From contig WELB01000114.1 in assembly GCA_009602725.1 (NCBI GenBank), positions 97,619 to 161,618 of the forward strand: 64,000 nucleotides of DNA, written 5' to 3'. This document shows positions 24,372 through 36,000 of the stretch, piece after piece (position 1 is the first letter of the stretch; every line of letters begins with the position of its first letter). A program made the translations under genes and the position numbers. This stretch comes from Spirogloea muscicola. Lineage: Eukaryota; Streptophyta; Zygnematophyceae; Spirogloeales; Spirogloeaceae. The notes beneath the pieces were generated by a model that worked only from the letters and a program-made list of their open reading frames with translations, made no database searches and was not told the origin of the DNA.

Positions 24372-25428
24372 CTACTCGGCAGGCTTGTCGCCGTCAGACG
24401 GGCGCTTGCCCTCCTTCCACGTTGCCTCCCACTGCCTGTCGTAGAAGGTCCACTCGTCGGCGAGGCCCTTCAGGCTGTTCACATCGTCTGTCTTGCGGAT
24501 GAGTAGCACGCCGACGACTGTGAGGAAGAGCAGGAGCTTGCCAAGGAAACTGCTCTGCTGGTCCACAAGGCCCACGCCGGTTGCTGAGTCCACGACGTAG
24601 GCCGCAAAGTAGCCCACCATTGCCGCACGCCCTGCTCTTTCACAGTCAGACCAAACGTCAATGTAGAAGCAGCAATGAGCCGCCAGATGAGATCAAGTGG
24701 GGCCGAGTACGGTCAGGGCTTTCATCATAGGAATGCAGTCCAAGAAGCCCTCTGTGCGCGCCGCAACATCCAGCGAACACAGAAGCGGAAGCGTCGCCGC
24801 CTCGCCGCCTTCGCTGCACTGAGGAACCCACATTGTGGCGAAGAAAGAGAAAGAGAGATGGTGGTGTGCGCACCGTTGAGCTTCTCGGCCTCGGGGAGGT
24901 GGAAGCGGCGCGTCCAAGCCCACCACGGCACCTGGGAGCTCTCGAACAGCACGGGGTCGTCGTTGGTGCTCGACTCTGGGTTGTCCTCGAGCCACTTGCG
25001 CCGCAGCACCTCTGCATCACCGAGAAGGCCCCAGAAGTGACGCGCTTGAGAAGCCCGAGTAGAAAGACGGTATCAAGGTCTAAGGTGAGGCCTCAAAGTT
25101 GGGGACCGCAGCACGTTCGGCGGCCGCGCTAGACGGTGCTCACCGGCGTCGATGACTGCGTCCCACTGCGTCTTGCCGTCGGTGGTGAACTGCACGAGGT
25201 CCCAGGTGCCGTTCTTCCAGCGGGGGTCCGAGAACTTGGGCGCCGACGCCGCTGCGCCCGCCTCGGCCTCGGCCTCCTTCACGGCCGCGAACACCAGTGG
25301 CCGCCCGGCGGCGGCGGCGCCTCCCCGCCTGCTCGTTGTTGCAGCCGACGGCGGCAGTGACGGCTGAGGCAGCGGCAGCACGCCGCGGCGAAGCTGCGGC
25401 GGCGGCGCCCCCAGGCCAGCGCGGCCAT
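24372..25428 (-). CDS. LIL3: LIL3 light-harvesting-like protein 3
   Basis: LIL3 is a thylakoid membrane protein that binds chlorophyll-pathway intermediates and holds geranylgeranyl reductase and protochlorophyllide oxidoreductase at the membrane. Exons: about 25428-25144, 25011-24874 and 24631-24372 (TAG). The conserved part starts with [20 protein letters not shown], then [26 protein letters not shown] and [19 protein letters not shown]. The last is the LHC-like chlorophyll-binding motif ExxxxNxR and begins transmembrane segment 1. The second membrane segment is [15 protein letters not shown]. The N-terminus is Ala/Arg/Pro-rich, as expected for a plastid transit peptide. One oddity: the only good ATG (25428, context GCGCCATGG) is out of frame with the conserved region by one base. 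One extra G in the GGGGG run a few codons downstream would restore it, so a homopolymer error in the assembly is likely. Confidence 0.9.
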
Positions 25429-25439
25429 GGCGCCTTGCT

Positions 25440-25466
25440 CGCCGCCGCCGCCGCCGCCGCCGCCGC
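25440..25466. repeat. GCC triplet tract in the LIL3 5' leader
   Basis: A GCC run about 12 bases upstream of the LIL3 ATG on the minus strand, the same arrangement as in HIRA. Polypyrimidine sequence (CTCCCTCCTCCCTC-like) follows at 25520-25560. Confidence 0.8.
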
Positions 25467-27179
25467 AGGGAGGGACGCGGGCCGCGTGCTGGCTGGCTGG
25501 CTCACTGCAGCACCTCCGTTCTCCCTCCTCCCTCCTCAATCCTCCCTCCTCCCTCCCTCTGGACCACCCGGCGGCCTCTGGCTTGCGCAGCGGGGTTGCT
25601 CTTCCTCCCCTCAGCTCATCTGACTTCCTACTGCTGACACGGGGTTACTAAGAGCTCCCTGGCTGTCTAGCCTGTGGCTCCGTCATGAACACCTGTATGC
25701 ATCTGGCTGGCTTTCACAGCCGCTCTTTTAACATCAGCAGCCGCTTCCATTTTTTTCTCTGTTTTCCTCCCTCTTCAGGGGATAAGGGGTTTAAGAAAAG
25801 GAAAAGTAAACAGTTTAAGCGGGACTCCGCTGTCCCGCCTCCAAAGATTTGTCCGCCCCTCTGTAGAGCCGTCCACACGCGAGCAGGCCGTGCTGTGGCC
25901 GCCGCCTCTGGGTCTCGGCGGATTGCCTCTTTCCCTGCAGCGTTCCCTGCACGACGTTTTCCTGCAGCGAGCTACTCAGACTTGACGTTGCTCACTCGCG
26001 GGTACTGAGCTTCCCTCTGCATCGTCTTGTGGCTTGTTGTATAGTCTTTTCAGGCTCCTCTTTCTTTGGCTTTGGACATTGTCCATTCTTTTTGGGCTGG
26101 CTTTGCCAGCCCCTCTTCTCTATGGGCGAGCACTTTCTTCTGCATCGTCTTGTGTTTTGTGGTGTAGTCCTTTTCCGGCTCCAATTTCTTTGGCTTTGGA
26201 CATTGTCCATTCTTTTAGGGCTGGCTTTGCCAGCCCCTCTTCTCTATGGGCGAGCACTTTCTTCTGTAGAGCCCGCCAATCCGTTTCAACACCCTCAAAG
26301 ATCATACGGCCGTTCTGCGAGTTCAGCAGCTGTCAGTGGGTTCTGCTAAACTGGCCCTTGTGTGCACGGCCCGCCCACAGTTGCCTTTGTCTAAGAGGGA
26401 AGCTCTTCTTCTTCGTCTAAGCACGGTAGGTGATGGTGGTTGTCATTTATAATTTCCATAAGCAATGACAACAGATGCACCAAGGTGGATCTGTCAATCT
26501 GCCTGCTTCGAGAAGACCTTGTGAATGGCAGTAGCTTTTCATCCATCACCACAAGAGCCATACGTAGCTGCGCACCTCAGTACCAAGAATGTGAGCAGCA
26601 ATGTGCTCACTCCATGCGATCCATGCAAGACTACTTGTTTCAAGCTCCTCGTGCGAGCTTGGAGAGGCACTTTTAAAAGCGTGTAATTTGTCCTTCTACA
26701 ATGACCAGCTCTTATCACCTTTGTCACTGCTCCGCTGTAAAATGCCAACGAGGTACACATGCAAGCAGGGCCTGTGGACGAGTGGCAAAAGTTGGTGAAG
26801 CTGACGTGACCATCCTTGCCGTCCACAGCAGGAACATGTCAGTCTCCACATGCACCACCAGGAGCTGAGGGATTTAGCGTGAGCAAATAGGTTGCATATA
26901 AGTGCTGAGGATCTCCAGAGGGCAGGAGGTAAGAGAGGGGCCCAGCCGCAGAATGTCATCAGATACGTCATTTGCGCAGAAGCAGATTACTTGAGACACC
27001 GCTTTCTACGACGTATATGGCCACCACCCCTAAAAGGAAAGGACGTGACAGGCCAGCGGATATCCCTTCCTTGTGATTGGTGTCATGCCCGGGCGCAGAG
27101 CGTCGTCGTAGCGTCGGCTAGAGGGCGGTTGGGCGGAACCGACCAGGGCTAATATCTGGTCAGGTATCTCAGGTAGGAA
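25467..27179. other. Intergenic; repeats and unassigned sequence
   Basis: At 25610-25655 and 25970-26010 there are CTGAC...GGTTACTAAG and CACTCGCGGGTACTGAG modules, the heads of hairpin-repeat units. At 26420-27150 I see no repeat. A minus-strand open stretch (about 26830-26600, DGKDGHVSFTNFCHSS) might be an exon of an unknown gene, but nothing adjoining supports it. Confidence 0.45.
26016..26265 (-). repeat. Tandem pair of hairpin-repeat units, about 123-bp period
   Basis: Two head-to-tail copies begin with TCTGCATCGTCTTGTG at 26016 and 26139. Each contains TTTGGACATTGTCCATTC, the hairpin GGGCTGGCTTTGCCAGCCCC, and TCTCTATGGGCGAGCACTTT. A third copy, with the same TACTGAGCTTCCC head, is at 61570-61725, and a diverged one is at 4905-5030. 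The strong similarity suggests recent activity or duplication. Strand follows the orientation used for the 60-bp insertion; sense is not known. Confidence 0.85.
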
Positions 27180-27900
27180 GGTGGTAGAAAAGTGGTGGCT
27201 CCCAAAGGGGGCAAGGGAGGAATTTCGTGTATTTGAAACAAACGAAGGCCAAATGGCCAAGTACATCTTAAGACCTACATAACCTACAGTAGATTGACCC
27301 GCTCAGTAACCACCAATGGGGGCAAGGGCTGTGAGGAGCCAGCCCGAAAAATTTGACAAGGTTTGAAGGGGCCAAACTACGAGCTAAGCAGCGACTACGG
27401 GGCCTGAAGAAGAAGAAGAAGTGGCTCTCCCAATGGGGGCAAGGGCTGTGAGAAGCCAGCCCGAAAAGAATTGACAAGGTTCGAAGGGGCCAAACTACGA
27501 GCTAAGCAGCGACTGCGGGGCAAGAGGATATGGCAGAACGGGGGAGGATGGACCACTCAGTACTTATGAGTGAGGATTGTCCATTCTTTTGGGCTGGCCT
27601 CTCCCAGCCACCAGCTAATCTGGCCGCGCTTGCTTTCTTATGAGTGAGGAGCCTCAAATCCGACAGACTAGCTGCCGGTAAACTATCTCCATCCAGGCAT
27701 AGGGAACCTCAGCGGAGCCTAGCTTCTCTGACCTGAGGCTGCTTAGCAGGGGTTACTGAGTAACATGTAGCTGCTTTGTTTCTTGTTGTGCTTGTTTTCT
27801 TAGCGCTTCCCCTGGCCCCCTTCTCGTACTATGTTCATTCTGTTGGGCTGGCTTTTTCGAGCCCCTATCCTCCATGGGCGAGCCCTTCCCAAAGGTATAG
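27180..27900. repeat. Array of long hairpin-repeat units
   Basis: 27235-27310 holds the GACCCGCTCAGTAACCA module reversed. 27310-27412 and 27413-27700 are two copies of the AATGGGGGCAAGGGCTGTGA unit, with hairpin GGGCTGTGAGAAGCCAGCCC and AATTGACAAGGTTCGAAGGG. The second copy extends to CCGGTAAACTATC as at 5610. 27735-27895 is a unit running from GGGGTTACTGAGTAACATG to CCATGGGCGAGCCC; it recurs almost intact at 50095-50245 and reversed at 48605-48725. Confidence 0.8.
27577..27636 (-). mobile_element. 60-bp hairpin element inserted with a 14-bp target-site duplication
   Basis: The direct repeat CTTATGAGTGAGGA occurs at 27563-27576 and 27637-27650. Between them lie exactly 60 bases that match, on the minus strand, the unit GCAAGCGCGGCCAGATTA...GGCTGGGAGAGGCCAGCC...GAATGGACAA seen at 47322, 48066 and 48731. 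The host sequence is itself a repeat whose other copy (5566-5590) lacks the insert, giving an empty-site comparison. The element has two small stems (CCAG...CTGG and GGCTGG...CCAGCC) and no coding capacity. A constant GCGCTTGCTT end with a shortened opposite end resembles 5'-truncated, target-primed retroposition. Confidence 0.8.
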
Positions 27901-27999
27901 GAAACCTCAGCGGGGGTAAACCCATGGGGTGACTCGCTGGGTAGGGCGCAACCCGTATAGGCGGGCTGGAGAGCCCCGAGTCCCTGTACCTACTGCCAT

Positions 28000-30900
28000 G
28001 ACCCCCCCCCCCGCGAGCTGGGCTCTCAAGAGATCGGAGGGCACAGGAAGGCCATCTCTTCGCATGTCCCTCAGTGGAGGAAGAAGCTAGCGCCGCCGTC
28101 GCAGCCGCCGGCAAGGGCTTGGCGCAGCGCAGGTTGACGCTCCGGGCCAGGTTGGTCAGGGGGCCGCAGCGGCGAGAGATCCATTGGCGGGGGTGACCAC
28201 GCAAGCGAGAGAGAGAGAGGCGAGGTGTGACTGCTTACGTGCGGAGAGATCGCAAGTGCTCCGAGACCCAGATCCAGATCTGCGGAGGGCGAGCGACGCG
28301 GCGGCAGCGGGACCGACGCATCGGGTGACCGAAGCTGGGACGCTGGATGCCAACCCCGGAGCGGCGCGCGCTACTCGCTGCCGTCGGCGGATCTGCAGCG
28401 GGACGAGGCAGATCTGCCGCCGGAGTCGTCGGACGACGGTGCTGCGGCCAGCGACAACGAGGGCAGCGCATCGTCTGACTTGAGCATGGATCGGGAGGTG
28501 GCGGTCGCGCGGCACGGCAGGAAGTATACGGTGAGGTCAGATGAGACCTCCCTGGCGAACCTCCGCATGAGAGTGGAGTTGGCCATGGCCCGAATGGAGA
28601 TGAACCCCCGATTCACGCGGTCAGTGGGCTTCAGGACCCTCCCAGACTTCTTGGATGGGCCCGCCTTGGATTTGAACGAGTCCGTTAGGGAGGAGGTTCT
28701 TGCCCTTACCGAGGAGGTTCCGGTGGGCGAGAGGCCAGGCAGCGGGGCGAGGCTGGTGGGAGGAGGGTCGGGTGCTGGCGCCCGAATGGCGGAGGACTAT
28801 GACGCAGCGGCAGAGGAGCTTATTGCGGGTCCATCGACGGAGGGAACCCTGGGGCTGGGGACGTCGGCCAAGCGGGTGCAGTTGCTGGCGGACCCCATCG
28901 GGTACTTCCTACAGATGCTCAGCAAGCAATTCAAGACCAACACGGCCGCCAAGGTGGCGGAGCTTGCGAACTTCCGGCGGCTGCTGGGAGAGGACGTAAT
29001 GGTCATGTCTCAACATATGAAACAGCTGCGCCGGGATACGGGCAGGCTGACAGAGGTAGATGCCGCGCAAAAGTTCTTGGAGGCGCTACTTCTAGTCGGC
29101 GGCAGAAAAGGGGCCTGGCTAGAGCAACAGGTCTTTGCGACCTTCCGCGACGACTTTACCGTGGACCAGGTGGCGGAGCTCGCGGACGACGTGGAGCGCC
29201 ACTTCGTGGGCAAGGTGGTGGATGTGGCGGTGCCGGCGAAGGGCGAAGCGAGGCCGGCTGCCCAGCCACGGCAGTGGCCAGGGACGCAGCCGAGACAGTG
29301 GCGGGTGCCCAGCAAGCAGAGCATGGCGGCGGCGGCGGTCGTACCAGCCGGGCCGGCGGGGCCGGTCGCTGCTTCACCTGCGGACAGCCGGGGCATGTCC
29401 GGCGGGACTGCCCACAGGGGGCCATCACGCAGTGTGCCCATTGCAACAAGTCGGGTCACAATGTCGACACCTGTTGAATTCTGCATCCCGAGCAGCGGCC
29501 GGCGCATCTGCAGGCCTATGGGGCGCCCCGGGCGGCCAGGAGCGCAGCCGCGGCACCAGCTGTGGCCCAGGCCAGCTCGTCCAGACGAGCTGGAGCTGCT
29601 CAAGGTGGAGGTGGCACAGATGAAGGCGACAATGACAGCCGCCGCCACAACGGCGCAGGCGGATCAGAGGCGTAGAGAGGAGGAAGAATCGGACCATCGC
29701 CTTTGCTACGGAATGGGTGTGGAGGTGGTTGATGCAGCAATGGCAGGGCGGCATGGGCGCAGCAGCCGCCAGCCTCCAGGGGTTGCAGATTGCTTGGCGG
29801 GTAGAGAGCACGGCCGCCGTGAGGAGCAGGGCGCGCGGTATCCATTGTCGTTTGCACGGTTGACGGAGGTGGCTGCAGACGGTCCAGCGGCAGTGAATGC
29901 GCAACCAGCGGTGGTCAGAGAGGACGTGGGGCAAGTCTCCGCGCGGCAGCTAGCGGCCGCACTCATGAGTACGCCCTTGCTGTTGTTGGCAAACGTGGGC
30001 TGCTCAGAGTTGGCGCTGAGGAAGGCGCTGCAGCAGCACCTTCCGGGTGTGCTGGAGGGCGACGTGGCGGGGTCGAGCGAATCACCCAAGGCCGCGCAGG
30101 GGGCGAAGTCCCCCACCGGCTTCAACAATCAATTAGGCGCTTCCGAAAGGGGCCCCTGCAGGTCGTCTCTATCTGAGCCTGCATGCACCCAATGATCGGG
30201 ATGGAGTGGGAGAAGTTCCTGCGGCAGTCCTGCATTCGGTGCCGGCGGCAGTGGCACAGTCGCATTCACCGAGCACTGGGGCCCTGGGGGCTGCCCATAC
30301 AAGGGGCAGCCGGGCGCTCAAGGCTGCGCGGGGGGCGGACACCCCGACCACCTACAGCGACAATTCAGGAGCTTCCGAAAGGGGCCCCTGCAGGTCGATT
30401 CCACCCCTTCTGCCTGCGCTGGCATCTTTGGGTGAGGATTCGGTGGCAGCGGAGCAGCAACCAAGCACTCGTGCCGTTGGGGCGGCCCTTGCAAGGGGGA
30501 GCCCGTCGCTGCCTAAGCGGCGGGTGTCTGAGCGAGTGGGGATCACCCCCGATGTGGCTTTGCTGGATAACAGCCGCAGCCTTATCACCTTCAATGGCGC
30601 GGCGCCGCAACGGGTGATGCTCGATATGGGGGCCCAGCCGGTGCTGCTCGGCCTCAGCATGGCGCGGCAGCTGGGGCTGCGCGCGCAGGACTTGCAGCCG
30701 TCCCCCATCGCCATAAAGACGGCAACAGGAGGCGTCTCGGTGGGCCTGTGCCAGACCAAGGAGCCTATCTGCATCACCATCAACAAGGGTGGTCCGGATG
30801 AAATCAACCAGCACCTTCGCTGCTTGCTCACAGAGGCTACTTCCTACGACGTGCTCCTTGGGACGGAGTTTTTGTACCCGTGCAGGGCGAGTATCGACCT

Positions 30901-31850
30901 ATGGGAAGAGGTGGGGAGATATCGCCCCGGGGGTGCGTGCGGAGAGGGGCATCAGGTGGAGTTCCCACTGCAGGTGATAGCTGCAGCGGAGGATGGGGCC
31001 GCATTCGCTTGCTACGGAGAAGCGGCATGGGTGGGTAGCGAAACGTGTGACATGCCGCAGGACGAGGCAGCCACCACGTCACTGGCGCCCGTGCGGTTGG
31101 GAGCAGCTGGCGCTGGCCATAGGCCCGTGGTGCAAGCGAGGCAGGTGGAAGAGCTGGTGGACCGTGCGTGGAAGCAGCTGCCCCTGGTGGCGCAGGAGCT
31201 GCCAACGTGTCCGCCGGTGGTTGTTCAGCTGCACAGAGAGCCGCTGGTGGATAGCACGGTCACTGAGTGGGCGATCCCAGACGGTGTGGTCGTTTTAGTG
31301 GAGTTCTTTGCTGGCATCGCCACCGGGCTGGCGGCGGTGCTGGCCAACAGCGGGCGCGTCAAGCAGTACGTGTGTGTCGACCCAGATCCGGTGGCGCAGG
31401 CGGCAGCAGCGCACCACATCCGGCGGCTGATGGACCAGTACCCGGAGCTGCTGATCCCGGAGGCCATCAAGGGGTACCTCACCACCCTGCCGGCCGACAT
31501 CCAGCTGGTGGGCCCACACCACCTGAGGGGGTTGGGCAGGTGGACCTGGTGGTTGCAGGTTGGGAGTGCCAAGGGCATTCCAGCGCTGGTGCAGGCCGAG
31601 GTTGGCTGACCACCGCTCGCGACTCTTTTGGAAGCTGGAGCGTGTTTTGGCGCTGCTGCAGGGGGGGCTGCAGGGGGAGCTGCTGCAGGGGGAGCTGCCT
31701 GCACCCACCTCTTGCTGAGGTGCCGGCGGGGCAGTGGTTCTGCCCGCGCTGCGCATAGCGCTGTCATGGTTAGGATGCTTGACCCTCAGAGGATGCGGCT
31801 GCCTCAGGTCCAGGCAGCTGGGGGGGGGGGTGTGGTGACTCTTCTGCCAC
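28000..31850 (+). mobile_element. Broken Ty3/gypsy-like retroelement with methyltransferase-like and PHD-like regions
   Basis: A retroelement fossil. Parts in order: a Gag-like region at about 28450-29350; CCHC zinc knuckles near 29360-29480 (CFTCGQPGHVRRDCP and CAHCNKSGH); a retropepsin-like region at about 30540-30910 (VMLDMGAQPVLLG, YDVLLGTEFL); a region at about 31290-31600 resembling cytosine-5 methyltransferases (VLVEFFAGIATGLAAVL, then CVDPDP); and near 31700-31760 a segment like the end of a PHD finger (PAGQWFCPRC). I see no reverse transcriptase, integrase or matching terminal repeats in the window, so the element is incomplete. It is broken, with at least a few breaks. Retrotransposon-borne cytosine methyltransferases are known from charophytes and dinoflagellates, which fits this host. 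The outer limits are estimates. Confidence 0.75.
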
Positions 31851-33066
31851 ATTCTTTGCAGGTCTGCTCATCTGGTAGTGAGGCCATGCAGGGCAGGCTA
31901 CTGCTAGCTAACAAAGCAGAGTCCTGGCCTGTAGGCAGAGCTTCAGGTGTGGCACTTCGACACAGAGTGAGCGCTATACGGGCAGGCACGACATTGGCTT
32001 CATAGGCCTTGTTGGACCTTGTGCCTCCCCTTCTGCGTACTTTCCGCCCCTTCGGACCTTGTCCGTATCTTTTGCACTGGCCTTTCACAGCCCCTCGCCC
32101 CTCTGGATGAGCTGAGTTCTCCTTCGGCGCTGGCGTCTCTCACAACCATCGCTCGAGCTGTTTCACTTTCGGTCTGGCCTCTCACCGCCATCGTCCCATT
32201 TGACAGCCGTTGCCTGACATCTAAAGACCTATTGACTGAAAAACCACAAAATCACTATTGAAGAGCGTCTCGTTCTTCTTCTTCTTCGGGCTGGCTTTCA
32301 ACAGCCCTCGCCCCATTGGGAGAGCCACTTTTCCCGTTCTTCCTCTGGCCCCCCCTTCGAACTTTGTTCAATTTTATTTCCTGGGCTGGCCAATCACAGC
32401 CATCGCCCTCTACTGGAAGAGAGAAGGTGCGCGGTGCGCATGAATTATAAAGGGAGGCCAATTCTGGCCTTACAAATGTCCTGTTAGCTGGGTAATGAGC
32501 TGGCTAAGGGGGACACTAATATCCCCGAGTGAGCACATGCATACATGACATGCTATACTGAGGCGCCAAACCACCACCACGGAAGCCATTAGCCTGGGCT
32601 AACGCACGACCAGCACGCCGGTGTATCGCGAGTGCCTGGGAGCGCTGTAGACTCAATGATAGCCGCATTCTAAGGCATGCAACGATGGCTTGCGGGACGC
32701 TAAAATGCCCCAAGCTACCCGCCCGACTACGTCGGCGGAACAGACTTCCTCCTTTTGTCATGTTGGATGAAAGCAAGCGCGACGCAGGAGTGTTAACGTC
32801 AGATCATGGAGTGGGGGCCGTCAGAAGCGCCCGGCCACCGGACACCTTCGATCCGTTATCGCACGGACAGAGCGGGTCGCACAGCTCGACGTGCGACGCG
32901 CCTGCGACGCGACTGCCAAAACGGCCCCTTACGAGTGCCCCAGCCGGGATGTGGCCATGACCGCGGCCCGCGCCGCCGCGCGCCGCCTCTCCAGGCGGCG
33001 CGGCTGGCGGCGCTGACGCTGACGCTGACGCGCCCCGGCCCCGGCCATGGACGCCGGCGCGACGGC
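31851..33066. repeat. Hairpin-repeat units and membralin 5' flank
   Basis: 32040-32110 has CCTTCGGACCTTGTCCGTAT plus a decayed hairpin. 32280-32345 (GGGCTGGCTTTCAACAGCCC, CCATTGGGAGAGCCACTT) and 32350-32430 (TTCGAACTTTGTTCAAT, CTGGGCTGGCCAATCACAGC) are reverse-orientation units. 32450-33066 becomes GC-rich towards the membralin start. I see no separate gene. Confidence 0.6.
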
Positions 33067-36000
33067 ATGGACACCGAGCGGGCGTTTCTGCGCGTCCACG
33101 CCCGCCTCTCCGGCCTGCTCGCCACCGTGCTCACGCCGCACTTCCGCGCCGGCCTCGAGCTCCTCGCTCTCCTCTACGCCCTGCTCCTCCTCGCGCTCCT
33201 CCTCCTCATGCACGCCACCTTCGTCGGCCAGGTTCCGCCGCCATCGCTGCCTCATTCTCGCCCCCAATTAACCTCTTGCCGCCGCCGTGCCGCTCCTTCT
33301 GTTGTTGCCGCAGGTCGGATTAGACCTTCAAGAGTCCTTCGATGTCGAATTCGTCGACAGTCTCTCGATGTCGTCTGACTGGTGCTGTTGGTTCGCTTGG
33401 TTGCAGCCTGCCTGTGCGGCACAATTCGCACAGCCTTCTGTTGCGGGGGCACAGATAGTGCATGTAAAGGTGAGCAAGACACACATTGTTGTTGCGCCTA
33501 TTGTCGACGCGGCGTGGTTGAGCTGCTGTGTGTCTTCACAAGGCGGAGACGTCGGCTGATACGTCTTGCTTCTTCTCGAGGCAGATAACGGGGATATGGA
33601 GTCAGGTGGCGGACGAGCTTCTGACCGACTTCCGGCAGCAGGCGGCCGCCGCGTCCCTGGCCGAGCTCGCGCGCTGGAAGCAGATGCTGCTGGACGCCTC
33701 CGGTGGCGCCGACGCCTCCGGCGCCGCGCGCGACCTGTACAACAAGTGGACGGAGATGAGGCAGGAGCTTCTGCAGGAGCCGTCCGCAGCTGCAGCTTTG
33801 TATGGAGTGGACACGCGAATGGGACTTGCGCCTGATGTAGCTGCAGCTGTGGACCAAGGGGAGGGCACGACCGCAGCCGAGGTTCCTGCGCAAGATGGCC
33901 ACGTCAACCGAGGTGACTTGCTTGAGCCGCTTCCGGGGGGGTCCACTGCCACGATCGAAGACGGTTTCGGGAGCGGGCCTGGTCGAGGGCCTCTAGGCAC
34001 TGCGATTCTTCATCATGCCAGCCGCTGGAGCAGCACCGGCTTCACCTGGTACGAGGGCTTCGACAGCTCGCTGAAGCTCTTACTCAGGAACATGGTGAGC
34101 ATCCCACAGCATCTCCCCATGCCGGTGCAGCCAAATGTCAGCATACTTAATTAGGTGTGCATATGACATTCTCAATCAATCTGTTGAGCCTTGCTTCAAT
34201 GGACTCTTCCTACATCTAACTTGGCTGCATACCATAACAATAAGTAAACCATTACAGTTAGCAAACTGCCAGTGACTAGTATATTAGGCCAGTGAACATG
34301 TATCTGGCCCTAACAAGGAGGCTGCTTTGCTGGTTGGCCACCATCCTCTATCCTCAGGCCTTTATATGGGTTGCTTGTTCGTTCGCAGAGGCACACAGCA
34401 GCACTGCTTGGACCAAAGACTCCCGTGGTCACCGATCATTGCACTCGAGACAGCTTGGAGGAGCTGCGACGTATGACATCAGTCTACTTGCCCGTTTCAC
34501 TCGTGTTGCTGACCAAGTCCTAGCAGCAGATAGTGCTGCCTGTGACTGCAGTGTTTCGTTGCTTGCTTATAAGTCTCATTGCAAATATGCTGTAGACACT
34601 CTTGACGAAGTTTGATTATTTGTCTTGGGTCCAGTGCAATCCAAGCAGAAGCTTGAGTACTTGCGTAGCAGTTTGGGTGATCCCACATACATCTACAGCA
34701 TAGAGAAGGTTTGATCATTCAGCTACATTGCTTACCTGCATACCTGCTTAGGCCTTCCACCTTCCCAGAGGTCTGCCTGCCCCTTGATATCTATATGACA
34801 CCTGTAATACGACCATCGCTGATGCATGATTGAGTTTGCGGCTGGATATCAGGGCTACCTAATGCTCTCTGAAGGAGCCAAAGTGCGCCATGGGGTGCGG
34901 ACAGCCAACATCAGCATCTCGGCTGATGATCCCTGCTTTGGGAATAGGTTGGACCATTGAATTGACGTTTGTGCAGCTTCCCTGATTAAACGTCGATATT
35001 TGATGCTGTACAGGCAGTCCCCGCTAGAGCACCATCAATGGCAAAGCCTTATACTAGCCCATTGCTGAGTCACTTTGACAAGCCTAATGGAGGGTCAAGT
35101 AGGAACGCCATTCACGCAGGTTGCTGGGCTTTTTGTTCCTCCCAGAAGGTGGCAGCGAATGCTGGTGGACAATCTTGTCGGCTATGATACAATACTCATG
35201 AACAGCATTCTGCATCTGGATGGCCGCGGTAATCTCATACTTAGTGCCTTTGATTCTCGCCTTTGATTCCTGCATCTGGTTCTTGCGGGGCTTGATTTGG
35301 TCTGCACTTACAATCAGGCTGAATAGCTGGCTGTTGATCTGTCAATACTGTCAAGCCCAATCAATCTGTCAATACTGTCAAGCCCAATCTAGAGGTGTGC
35401 AGAAGATTCTTAGCTTCACTCTTCCATCGCAGAGTTGCTTCTACGGTGTCACTTTGCAAGGTCGCTTTGCTGTGACCAGATCAACATATTAGCCTCAATG
35501 TAAAGCTCCTTTTATCAAGTCATGAAGCCATGCAGACGAGGCATAGCAGATTAGCATCTGAACCTAAAGCAGCAGCTCTTCGTCCACAGGTTTTCTGTAC
35601 AACGTTCAAACCAAAGCGCTGTACAATCTCAATTACGCCCCAGTTCTTCGAGGTGTTGCTTCGTCTGAGCCAGAAGGTAGGTATCACAAGAGTCTCTCTT
35701 CATGCACAGACCACTACTTGAAGCTTCCCTAGCGCTGGATGGGAGGGCATAATCTTGTGGTTTATTCTCGTCGAATCCACCTTTAGTGGCAAGATGACTA
35801 GCCCTCAGCGTGACATACATATGTCACAATCTAGTCAGTAGTGAGTGTGAGAGATTAATGATAAAAAGTGCAGATCGCATTGCAGAGAGACTGATGGCCC
35901 TAGCTCTTAGTTCATTCACATCTGTTTGAGAGTGGTTCTCTTTGCAGATATATATATATTCAAGTGTGGGGTCCTCATCACTTCCCTCATTGTTTTCTTC

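Noticed and set aside
26600-26830. Possible minus-strand exon (DGKDGHVSFTNFCHSS)
   Set aside because: It is weakly WD-like, but there are no convincing flanking exons or family match.
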